64,000 nt of DNA from DSPP01 sp964607165 (GTDB lineage Bacteria; Zixibacteria; MSB-5A5; DSPP01): the NCBI GenBank assembly GCA_964607165.1, contig CAZSIT010000003.1, forward strand, positions 128,667 through 192,666. Reading direction: 5' to 3'. Shown here piece by piece: positions 35,061 to 43,298 of this stretch (the stretch's first letter is position 1; each line of letters starts with the position of its first letter). The position numbers were made by a program, and so were the translations under genes. Under the pieces are notes generated by a model. It ran no database searches. It was not told the DNA's origin and worked only from the letters and a program-made list of their open reading frames with translations.

Positions 35061-36928
35061 AATTATACCTTCGGCTGTTCCCCCATTTGCGGCCGTTTCT
35101 ACGCCATCTTTTCTTTTCCGGAGTTTTCTCGGTTTGTTTTGCCCTTTCTTCGGCTGCTTTGGTATGGATGTTAGGGCCTTTGGTGGGAACGCTGTTTGTG
35201 AAAGCTCCGCTAAATTCAGCTGCGGTCGCCGCTCCCGAAAGCTCGGGTGGTTTACAGAACGGGATACATGAAGTAAAAAATTGGAATTTGCAGCTCAAAC
35301 ATAGCCTGGAAAAGACAGTTTTGTCCGGGAATAAAGTCCAGGCATTGGGAAAAATCTGCCTTTTCATTATTTTGCTGGCAATTTTAAAAAATATTTTCTA
35401 CTATCTGCAGGGATATTTTTTGGCTTTTGTTCAGCAGGGGGTCGTGCGAAATTTGCGCAACGAGCTTTTCGCCCATTATCAGTCCCTTTCGCTTTCCTTT
35501 TTTTTCCGCTCTAAAACCGGCCATTTAATTTCCCGCGTTACCAATGACGTGTCGGTGCTGTCCGATACGTTGGATGTCGGGTTCTCGCGTTTGGTTAAAG
35601 AACCCCTTTTGGTAGTTTTCTTTTTGGTTTTCCTTTTTACCATCTCCGTTAAGCTCTCCTTCTTGGGGTTGATATTAATGCCTCTTTCGGTTCTTTTGGT
35701 TAAAAAGATGGGACAGTATTTGAAACGTTACGCCCAGCGCACTCAAGAGCGGATGGCGGAGATGAGCTCCGCGTTGCAGGAAACGGTCGGCGGAGCACGG
35801 GTGGTCAAAGCGTTTGGAACCGAGAAGTTTGAGACCGGCCGGTTTATAGATTTATCCCAGCAGTATTTTAGGGCGATGTTGAAGCTTTCGCGGGTGCGTT
35901 TTCTTTCTCATCCGTTAAGCGAGACTTTGGGTGTAGCGGTAATCGCGCTGGTTTTGTGGGTGGGGGGGCAGGAGGTTTTGTCCGGCCGCGGATTAGCTCC
36001 GGAAGATTTCGCCCTCTATTTGTTCTCACTTTTTTCTCTCATTGCCCCAGTGAAAAGCCTGGGAATCGTTCAAGGAAAGCTGAAAGAGGGAGAGGCCGCT
36101 TTAAGCCGGATTTTTGAAGTTTTGGATACGGCGCCCATAGTTAAGGAGGCCCCTCATCCGATTTCCAAAAAAACGGTGGAAGAGAAAATTGAGTTTCAAA
36201 ATGTGCGCTTCAGCTATTTACCGGAGAAGGAAGTGCTGCACGCCATTTCCCTAAAAATTCCCGCTAAAAAACTGGTGGCCTTGGTCGGTCCTTCCGGCGC
36301 GGGGAAATCGACTCTGCTTGATTTGCTCGCTCGTTTTCACGACCCTACAGATGGAAAAATCCTACTGGATGACCTTGACCTCAAAAAGATTCGCTTGGCG
36401 GATTTGCGGTCGCTTTTTGGCATCGTCCCGCAGGAAACGATTTTGTTCAACGAAACCGTGCGATACAATATTGCCTATGGTTTGGAAGATGTCCCTCTCG
36501 TTGCCGTGCAGGAAGCGGCCCGGCTGGCGAATGCGGCAGAATTCATCGAAAAACTTTCAAATGGTTACGATACGTTGGTAGGTGACCGGGGTTCTCGTCT
36601 TTCTGGCGGAGAACGTCAACGAATAGCTTTGGCACGGGTGATTTTGCGTAACCCGCAGATTTTGATTTTGGATGAAGCAACCAGCTCTCTTGATTCCGAA
36701 TCCGAGCGGCAGGTGCAGGAAGCGCTTTCCAATTTGATGGAAGGCCGCACGACCCTGGTGATTGCCCATCGGCTTTCCACCGTGCAACGGGCGAATTTGA
36801 TTTTGGTTATGGAGGATGGCCGGATTTCGGAATCGGGGCGCCACGAAGAGCTTCTGGCAAAACAAGGTGTTTATTATCGTTTGCAGGAAGCCCGGTATTT
36901 TGGCCAAGCGGTGGGGCTCACGGTATGA
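35057..36928 (+). CDS. MsbA-like lipid A/LPS-type ABC exporter
   Basis: 623-residue half-transporter: six transmembrane helices (about residues 1-340), then an ATPase domain with Walker A GPSGAGKST (about 413-421), Q-loop IVPQETILFNE, signature RLSGGERQRIALARV, Walker B ILILDEATSSLD and the switch His in IAHRLSTVQ. The N-terminal region has an insertion of about 50 residues between helices 1 and 2. Flanked by heptosyltransferase and other sugar transferase genes, it most probably flips lipid A-core or a glycolipid across the inner membrane. Start ATG overlaps the previous stop. Confidence 0.92.
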   Translation: MKLYLRLFPHLRPFLRHLFFSGVFSVCFALSSAALVWMLGPLVGTLFVKAPLNSAAVAAPESSGGLQNGIHEVKNWNLQLKHSLEKTVLSGNKVQALGKICLFIILLAILKNIFYYLQGYFLAFVQQGVVRNLRNELFAHYQSLSLSFFFRSKTGHLISRVTNDVSVLSDTLDVGFSRLVKEPLLVVFFLVFLFTISVKLSFLGLILMPLSVLLVKKMGQYLKRYAQRTQERMAEMSSALQETVGGARVVKAFGTEKFETGRFIDLSQQYFRAMLKLSRVRFLSHPLSETLGVAVIALVLWVGGQEVLSGRGLAPEDFALYLFSLFSLIAPVKSLGIVQGKLKEGEAALSRIFEVLDTAPIVKEAPHPISKKTVEEKIEFQNVRFSYLPEKEVLHAISLKIPAKKLVALVGPSGAGKSTLLDLLARFHDPTDGKILLDDLDLKKIRLADLRSLFGIVPQETILFNETVRYNIAYGLEDVPLVAVQEAARLANAAEFIEKLSNGYDTLVGDRGSRLSGGERQRIALARVILRNPQILILDEATSSLDSESERQVQEALSNLMEGRTTLVIAHRLSTVQRANLILVMEDGRISESGRHEELLAKQGVYYRLQEARYFGQAVGLTV

Positions 36929-38076
36929 ATGGAATGTTGACCGTCGCTGGGAGTGAAAGGATAGCGGTAGCGGACCAACAGAAGCAAAAATTTTGTTTTA
37001 TCAACTCCATCAAGTTCTGGGGAGGGGGAGAACGATTCATTTTCGATTTGGCCTCCGGCCTGCAAGCCAAAAACTTTGAAGTGGTGATATATGGGCGGCC
37101 GGAGAAAGATTTGTTGCGCCGGACAGCGGCCGCTGGGCTCAAGAGCGTTCCACTTTATATGAACTTCGACTACGACCCCTGGCCGCTTTTGAAATTCACC
37201 CCTTTTTCCGGGAAGGATATTTTTGTCGCCGTAGCCCCCCGTGATTTGAAACTGCTGCGGCTGTTGGCTTTTTTCCGGCCGCAAGCAAAATTTTTCTGGT
37301 ACCTTGGAGTTTGCTATCCGGTCGACAACTGGGAATACCGCTGGCTTTTGAAAAACGAAGGCATTCGGTTGATCGCCGTGTCTGATTTCCTCAAATCCGA
37401 AATTCTATCCCGAGTTCCGCAGGTGGCAAACCGAATTTCGGTTTTGCCGGCCGGTGTTGATATACCAACCGTTGATTCGGCGGCGGCCCGTCAGAAACTG
37501 GGGGAAAAGTATCGTCTGTCTCCCCAGATCCTCTTTTTGGGGATTTTCTCCCGGCTCGTCGGCTGGAAGGGGCACTCGCTGCTTTTTCGAGCGCTTCAGC
37601 TCGTCAAAAAAGCAGGGATAGATTTTCATCTTTGGGTGGTAGGGGGTGGAGAAAAAAAAGAGCGGCTGGAAAAAGAAGCGCAGGAGTTGGGGCTTGCCGG
37701 CGAGGTTACTTTCACCGGGCACCAAACGGATGTGGTTTCCTGGATGGCGGGGGTAGATGTTGTGCTTTTGCCATCGGAAAACGAGCCGTTCGGATATGTG
37801 GTATTAGAAGGGATGGCTTTGGGCAAAACCGTTCTGGCCTCCGCTTCGGGGGGTCCTTTGGAGATTCTGGTGGATGGGCAGGATGGCCTTTTGCTCCCTC
37901 CTAAAGATGCGGAAGCGTGGGCCAAAGCCTTAATCGGGCTGGCCCGAAACCCGGAGAAAAGAAGGGAATTGGGAGGACCAGCCCGGCGTTCGGTGCAGGA
38001 AAAATTTTCGCTGGAGCGAATGATTTCAAAATTTCTGGAAATCGTGGATGCGGATTCTGCAATCGATTGCTCTTGA
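36925..38076 (+). CDS. GT4-type glycosyltransferase
   Basis: 383 residues with a GT-B fold. The acceptor side starts FINSIKFWGGGERFIFDLASGL (about residue 24) and the donor side has LPSENEPFGYVVLEGMALGK (about 275-294) with the E-x7-E motif, as in family GT4. Its start overlaps the exporter stop; its end overlaps the next glycosyltransferase by 29 nt. Sugar donor unknown; the context is LPS core or a surface glycan. Confidence 0.88.
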   Translation: MNGMLTVAGSERIAVADQQKQKFCFINSIKFWGGGERFIFDLASGLQAKNFEVVIYGRPEKDLLRRTAAAGLKSVPLYMNFDYDPWPLLKFTPFSGKDIFVAVAPRDLKLLRLLAFFRPQAKFFWYLGVCYPVDNWEYRWLLKNEGIRLIAVSDFLKSEILSRVPQVANRISVLPAGVDIPTVDSAAARQKLGEKYRLSPQILFLGIFSRLVGWKGHSLLFRALQLVKKAGIDFHLWVVGGGEKKERLEKEAQELGLAGEVTFTGHQTDVVSWMAGVDVVLLPSENEPFGYVVLEGMALGKTVLASASGGPLEILVDGQDGLLLPPKDAEAWAKALIGLARNPEKRRELGGPARRSVQEKFSLERMISKFLEIVDADSAIDCS

Positions 38077-39142
38077 AGGTCGCAGCGCCGGCAGCGAGTG
38101 GGCGATTGCTTACAGCCGAGCATTAAGAGCTATGGGGCATCGGATCTTTTTTTTGACTATTCCCTTCAGTCAAACATTTGAAAAAGCGCAAAGAGCCGGA
38201 CTGGAAATGATTGAAGGGATTGACCTTTCCGAGAAAAATTTGACTTTCTTAAAAGGCTTGCCCCGGCTGAAAGATGTCCTTTCTTCTGTGCAACCGGATA
38301 CGGTGATAACGCATTGGGGGCCGGATCACCTGTGTTGGGGATGGACCTTGCGAAAAGAGAAGATTCCTCTAGTCCGGGTGCGTTCGCATTCATCGCTATC
38401 ACCGAAGCGACACTTCCTGTCTCGATGGCTGCAGAAGAAAACGGCTTTGTATATTGCTGGAAACCGGCAGCAACTTCACCAATACGTTGATAGACTGAAG
38501 TTGCCGGAGGAAAAAGTTCTGCAATTACCATTCGGTTTGGATTTGTCGGATTATCAACTGAACGGAACCGCTTTCAGGGTCCCATCCAACCGAGCGGTTC
38601 GCCTTCTGCAACTGGGGCGGTTTTCCCCCGTCAAGGGTCATCGATTTTTACTCCAATCGCTTGGAAAATTGAAGTCGCAGTTGGCTCCTTTTCGATTAAC
38701 CATTGCCGGTTTTGAAGCCGAGTTTAAAGCCGCCGATTTACAGGCCTGGCGGGAAGAATCAGGGCTGTGGGATCAGGCAGAGATTTTCTCCAACTTACCA
38801 GATGTGCGTAACCTTATGGCTGCTTGTGATATCGGTATTATCGCTTCCACGGGCTCGGAAGCAGTGGCGCGTGTGGCTTTGGAATTTATGGCGATGGGAA
38901 AGCCTTTGATAGTTTGTCGAGTCGGGATTTTGCCGGAATTGGTGGATGAGTCAACCGGATGGCTTTTTGAAGCGGGTGATTTCCAAAGCTTTTCGGTAGC
39001 GACAAAGAATGCTTTAATTTCGCGGGAGCAATATCCGGAAATGGGAAGAAAAACCCGGAAGAAAGTTGAAAATGAGTATGACCTGAATAAGCTCGCTGTG
39101 CAGCTGGAGGCGGCTTTGGAAAAACTGGTGACCAATGCCTAA
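38048..39142 (+). CDS. GT4/GT1-type glycosyltransferase
   Basis: 364 residues. Typical features: N-terminal LEGRSAGSEWAIAYSRALRAMGHRI, a donor-domain hinge LLQLGRFSPVKGHRFLLQSL (about residue 184) and GSEAVARVALEFMAMGKPL (about 276), where a serine-containing stretch replaces the usual PSxxEGF loop. It is closest in architecture to family GT4. It overlaps both neighbours (29 nt and 8 nt), showing tight translational coupling inside the cluster. Confidence 0.85.
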   Translation: MRILQSIALEGRSAGSEWAIAYSRALRAMGHRIFFLTIPFSQTFEKAQRAGLEMIEGIDLSEKNLTFLKGLPRLKDVLSSVQPDTVITHWGPDHLCWGWTLRKEKIPLVRVRSHSSLSPKRHFLSRWLQKKTALYIAGNRQQLHQYVDRLKLPEEKVLQLPFGLDLSDYQLNGTAFRVPSNRAVRLLQLGRFSPVKGHRFLLQSLGKLKSQLAPFRLTIAGFEAEFKAADLQAWREESGLWDQAEIFSNLPDVRNLMAACDIGIIASTGSEAVARVALEFMAMGKPLIVCRVGILPELVDESTGWLFEAGDFQSFSVATKNALISREQYPEMGRKTRKKVENEYDLNKLAVQLEAALEKLVTNA

Positions 39143-39887
39143 AATTTCAGCCGTAATTTTGACCAAAGACGAAGCCGAAAATTTGCCGCGTTGTTTACAA
39201 AGCATTCGCTGGGTGGATGAAATTTTGGTTTTGGACTCGGAAAGTGCGGATGAGACAGTTTTGATTGCCAAAAAATTTGGGGCGAAAGTTTTTCAGCTCC
39301 CCTGGGAGGGGTTTGGAAAACAGAAACAGAAAGGGTTGGAACTGGCTTCGGGAGAATGGGTTTTTTCTGTTGATGCAGATGAAGTGGTAACACCGGAGCT
39401 GGAAGCGGAAGTTCGGACGATGCTTTCGACTGAAAATGGAACGGCAGGCTACTATCTTAAACGCAAGCCCTACTTTCTAAATCGATTCGTCCGGCACGGC
39501 GGCTGGTATCCGGATTGGGTTTTGCGGCTTTTTAAAAAGGAAAAAGGGCGCTTTACAGCGGCGGCAGTTCACGAAACAGTAGTTTTAGATGGCCCGGCAG
39601 GCAGGCTCAAATCCGATTTGCTCCATTATACCGACCCGCAATTTTCACACTACCTGGCAAAATTGAACCGCTATACCGACCTTTCGGCTCGCGAGCTTTT
39701 TGCAAAGGGTAAGAAAGGCTCGCTTTTCAAAATCATAGCCAATCCGGCCGCCAAGTTTTTTTCGCAGTATATATTCAAGGCCGGATTTCTGGATGGCCGG
39801 GCCGGATTCATTTTAGCGGCGGCTTCCGCTTTTCATGTTTTTTCCAAGTATGTTAAATTATGGGAACTTTCCAGTAAAGGCAGATAG
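39135..39887 (+). CDS. GT2 family glycosyltransferase, WaaE/KdtX-like
   Basis: 250 residues. It starts ISAVILTKDEAENLPRCLQS and contains ILVLDSESADETV and the DxD motif VDADEVVTPEL (about residue 80), followed by KRKPYFLNRFVRHGGWYPDW, the signature of the WaaE/KdtX beta-glucosyltransferase group that decorates the inner LPS core. The C-terminus has a membrane-association segment. Together with two GT9 genes it argues for LPS core synthesis. Confidence 0.9.
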   Translation: MPKISAVILTKDEAENLPRCLQSIRWVDEILVLDSESADETVLIAKKFGAKVFQLPWEGFGKQKQKGLELASGEWVFSVDADEVVTPELEAEVRTMLSTENGTAGYYLKRKPYFLNRFVRHGGWYPDWVLRLFKKEKGRFTAAAVHETVVLDGPAGRLKSDLLHYTDPQFSHYLAKLNRYTDLSARELFAKGKKGSLFKIIANPAAKFFSQYIFKAGFLDGRAGFILAAASAFHVFSKYVKLWELSSKGR

Positions 39888-39893
39888 GCGGCC

Positions 39894-40898
39894 ATGGAAT
39901 TTAAAAAAATCTTGGCGGTTCGCGATGACCGAATGGGAGATTTTATTCTGACTTTGCCAGCTATTCGCGCCCTACAAAAAGCTTTTCCAAGCGCACACTT
40001 AACTGTTGTGGTTTCCGAGTCTGTTTTTCCACTGGCGGTGCGGGTTTTGCCGCAGTGTAACATTTTTTGTAAAAGCTCTTTGTTTTCGGAGTTTTATTCC
40101 TTTTTGCACAAGGAAAAATTCGATTTGGTTGTTTTTTTCAAGCCGCGTTTGGGAACGGCGGTCGCCACTTTTTTAGCTGGAGTCTCAAAGCGGCTGGGAA
40201 CAGGTTATCGAGGATATAGTTTTCTCTATAATCTCCGGCATTACGAACATCGGCATAATGCCGAAAGACACGAGGCGGAATATTCGCTGTCGCTTTTAGA
40301 AACCTTAGAGATTAATAAGTCTCTCCGCTTCGAAACCGTTTCAATGGACGAAACGGAGATTAGAAAAGTTTCCAAAAAACTCGCAGTGGATTTTTCAAAA
40401 AACTGGATAGCCATTCATCCCGGTTCTGGAGGTTCAGCCCCAAATTGGTCAAAAGAAAATTATATCGGCCTGGCAAGAATGTTGACGGCAGAGGGTTTTT
40501 CAATTCTTTGGACAGGGAGTTTGGACGAATTGAGAGGGATGGAATCGGTCGGTATTCCCTTGGCCGGGAAAACCGAGGTTTGGGATTTGGCCTGCCTTTA
40601 CTCAAAGTGCAAATTAATAATTGGGCCTTCAACGGGACCGCTGCATTTGGCCAGTCTGGTCGGGGCGCCAGCTGTGGGACTTTACAGCCCAATTCGGGTC
40701 ACATCACCCCGTCGCTGGGGGCCTTTGGGCCCTAAGGTAAAAGTTTTAACGCCGCCTGTTGAAGAGTGCCAGTGTGCTTCCAGGCATTGTAAAAAAGGCA
40801 ATTGCATGGAGCTCTTGAGCGTTGAAGAAGTCTTTCGAACTGTTTTAGATATTTTGAAGGAAAGTTCAGAACCTGCCCAGGCCAGGCTCCCGCTTTAA
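39894..40898 (+). CDS. GT9 family glycosyltransferase (heptosyltransferase-like)
   Basis: 334 residues, a second GT9 member: ILAVRDDRMGDFILTLPAI at the start (with the catalytic Asp of GD), IAIHPGSGGSAPNWSKENY for donor binding and GPSTGPLHLASLVGAPAVGLY near the C-terminus. A CQCASRHCKKGNC cysteine cluster near the end is common in some WaaF/WaaQ-like proteins. It closes the glycosyltransferase cluster; a promoter for rel overlaps its stop region. Confidence 0.9.
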   Translation: MEFKKILAVRDDRMGDFILTLPAIRALQKAFPSAHLTVVVSESVFPLAVRVLPQCNIFCKSSLFSEFYSFLHKEKFDLVVFFKPRLGTAVATFLAGVSKRLGTGYRGYSFLYNLRHYEHRHNAERHEAEYSLSLLETLEINKSLRFETVSMDETEIRKVSKKLAVDFSKNWIAIHPGSGGSAPNWSKENYIGLARMLTAEGFSILWTGSLDELRGMESVGIPLAGKTEVWDLACLYSKCKLIIGPSTGPLHLASLVGAPAVGLYSPIRVTSPRRWGPLGPKVKVLTPPVEECQCASRHCKKGNCMELLSVEEVFRTVLDILKESSEPAQARLPL

Positions 40899-40899
40899 C

Positions 40900-40928
40900 T
40901 TGACACTTCTCAAAAGGGCGGGTAGATT
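40900..40928 (+). promoter_or_regulatory. Sigma-70 promoter for rel
   Basis: TTGACA (40900-40905), a 17-nt spacer, TAGATT (40923-40928). Transcription would begin about 50 nt before the ATG at 40985. Confidence 0.7.
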
Positions 40929-40984
40929 GAAATCAAAGCAGAATCCGCTTAAGCGGCAAAGCGAAAACTGCCGAATTTAATTCT

Positions 40985-43132
40985 ATGAACCTGGCGGAAT
41001 TCATCATAAAAGTCGAGTCTTTTAACGCCAATATTAATATCCCCTTGGTGCGCAAGGCCTACGAGTTTTCCAACCGGGCGCACGCCGGACAAAAACGGGA
41101 ATCCGGCGATCCCTTTATCGAACATTGTTTGGAAACAGCTTTTATTTTGTCCGAGCTGCATATGGATTCGGACACCATTGCCGCTGGGCTTATGCACGAT
41201 GTTTTGGAGGATACGCCGGTTACCTTGGAGCAGGTCAGGTCAGAATTTGGTGAGGACATTGCCGAGCTGGTAGATGGCGTTACCAAGTTGGGAGAATTCA
41301 AATTCCAGAGTATGGAAGAAGAGCAGGTGGAATATTTCCGGAAGCTTCTGCTTTCAACCGCCAAAGATATTCGCGTAATCATAATTAAGCTGACGGATCG
41401 GCTGCACAATATGCGGACTTTGGAACATCTACCCAGGGAAAAAATCGAACGGATTGCGGCGGAAACCCGGGACGTTTACGCCCCATTGGCGCACCGCTTT
41501 GGTATGGGGCGAATTAAATGGGAATTGGAGGATTTGGCCTTCAAATACCAGAATCCGGGGGCCTATCGCGAGTTGATGGAGAAGGTTCAAGAGAAAAGAG
41601 AGGAACGGGAACGGTATATTCAGGAGCTTATCGGTCCGATTTCTGCCGAGCTCGAAAAGGCGGGTATTACAGCGGAAATTTCCGGACGGCCAAAACATTT
41701 TGATTCGATTTTCCGCAAGATGGAGGTGCGTAAAAAGCCATTTGAAGAAATTTACGATTTGTTCGCCATCCGTGTCATCGTTGATACCGTGCGGGACTGC
41801 TATCACGCTTTGGGTTTAATTCACCAACTTTGGTCTCCGGTTCGGGAAAGTTTTGACGATTACATCGCTCTGCCGAAGTCGAACGGATACCAATCCCTGC
41901 ATACGACGGTCATCGGTCCGCAAAATCGACCGGTTGAGATTCAGATTCGAACGCATCTAATGCACCGGTTGGCAGAGTTTGGTATTGCCGCCCACTGGTT
42001 GTATAAAGAAGGAAAAAAAGAGACGGATGAGGGGGATAAGCACGTCGCCTGGTTGCGGGAGATTTTGGAGTGGCAGAAGGATATGACTTCGCCCACCGAG
42101 TTTCTGGAATACTTGAAGCTGGATTTGTATGCCGATGAGGTTTTCGTTTTCACTCCGCGAGGCCAGTTAAAAGAGCTTCCGAAAGGGGCGACCTCTCTGG
42201 ATTTCGCCTACGCCGTGCATACGGATGTGGGGAATCGCTGCACTGGAGCCCGCATCAACGGGGTGATGCGTCCGCTTTCCACGGAACTTAAATCGGGCGA
42301 CGAAGTGGAAATAATCACTTCGCTGCATCAAAATCCAAGCCAGGACTGGTTGAAGTGGGTGCGAACTTCCCGCGCGCGTTCCAAGATTCGTCACTACCTG
42401 AAAATGAAGGGACACGAACAGGCAGTAACACTCGGAAAAGAAATGTTGGAAAAAGAACTTAAGAAACAACACTTAAAGCTTGCCCACCAACGATTGCTTG
42501 ACGTGGCAATGTCATTTTCTTTTTCCGATACGGAGGGATTATATGCCGCCTTGGGAGACGGTTCGCTCTCTTTGGTTACGGTAATTCATAAATTGGTTCC
42601 TGAACCAAAAGAGCCGGCCGACCAATCGCTTTTCAAAAAAATAATCGAGAAAGCCAAAGGGGAGCCCAAAGGGATAAAAATTAGCGCCGATTTTTCCGGT
42701 GGGAGCGTGATGTATCGGCTGGCGCATTGCTGCCAGCCCATACCCGGCGAGCCGATTGTCGGCTTTATCACCCGTGGGCGGGGGATATCCGTTCACCGCC
42801 GGGATTGCTCCAATGCGATTGAGCTTTTGGGAGACACGGAGCGGACCCTGAAAGTCGAATGGAACGTCGAAGGAGAACAATCGTTTGTCGTCCGCTTGAA
42901 ATTGATTGTGGAAGAAAGGAAAAACATCCTCCGCGACGTAGCCGATGCCGCCGCCAAAGTCGATTGTAACATCCGCTCGGTCGGCTTGGACGGCGCCGGC
43001 CGGGCCATCCCCGGGTATCTGGTGGTCGAGGTCAAAAACCTCTCTCACTTGGAACGGGTAATCAAGGTATTGAAAAGAGTTAAAGGGATAGTCGAAGTCG
43101 AACGGGTGAGCGATCCGGAAAAAGAGGGTTAA
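40985..43132 (+). CDS. Bifunctional (p)ppGpp synthetase/hydrolase (RelA/SpoT family)
   Basis: 715 residues, the length of long Rel/SpoT proteins. The HD hydrolase domain is intact (HAGQKRESGDPFIEH, GLMHDVLEDTPV around residue 72). The synthetase domain has LPKSNGYQSLHTTVIG (about 298-313), the TGS domain FVFTPRGQLKELPKGATSLD (about 385-405), and the C-terminal ACT region covers about 640-710. An intact HD motif plus synthetase indicates both making and degrading the alarmone. It has its own promoter. Sequence after the stop runs into a gap. Confidence 0.95.
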   Translation: MNLAEFIIKVESFNANINIPLVRKAYEFSNRAHAGQKRESGDPFIEHCLETAFILSELHMDSDTIAAGLMHDVLEDTPVTLEQVRSEFGEDIAELVDGVTKLGEFKFQSMEEEQVEYFRKLLLSTAKDIRVIIIKLTDRLHNMRTLEHLPREKIERIAAETRDVYAPLAHRFGMGRIKWELEDLAFKYQNPGAYRELMEKVQEKREERERYIQELIGPISAELEKAGITAEISGRPKHFDSIFRKMEVRKKPFEEIYDLFAIRVIVDTVRDCYHALGLIHQLWSPVRESFDDYIALPKSNGYQSLHTTVIGPQNRPVEIQIRTHLMHRLAEFGIAAHWLYKEGKKETDEGDKHVAWLREILEWQKDMTSPTEFLEYLKLDLYADEVFVFTPRGQLKELPKGATSLDFAYAVHTDVGNRCTGARINGVMRPLSTELKSGDEVEIITSLHQNPSQDWLKWVRTSRARSKIRHYLKMKGHEQAVTLGKEMLEKELKKQHLKLAHQRLLDVAMSFSFSDTEGLYAALGDGSLSLVTVIHKLVPEPKEPADQSLFKKIIEKAKGEPKGIKISADFSGGSVMYRLAHCCQPIPGEPIVGFITRGRGISVHRRDCSNAIELLGDTERTLKVEWNVEGEQSFVVRLKLIVEERKNILRDVADAAAKVDCNIRSVGLDGAGRAIPGYLVVEVKNLSHLERVIKVLKRVKGIVEVERVSDPEKEG

Positions 43133-43149
43133 CCGTCCCCTGCCGCTTC

Positions 43150-43249
43150 NNNNNNNNNNNNNNNNNNNNNNNNNNNNNNNNNNNNNNNNNNNNNNNNNNN
43201 NNNNNNNNNNNNNNNNNNNNNNNNNNNNNNNNNNNNNNNNNNNNNNNNN
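43150..43249. other. Assembly gap (100 N)
   Basis: Exactly 100 N between rel and the giant FG-GAP gene. It starts 17 nt after the rel stop and ends 49 nt before the ATG chosen for the next gene, so promoters or small genes may be missing. Confidence 0.99.
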
Positions 43250-43298
43250 CTTTCTTAGAAGACTGTTGTTTTCACTATTTCCGTCAGTGAAAACTTGT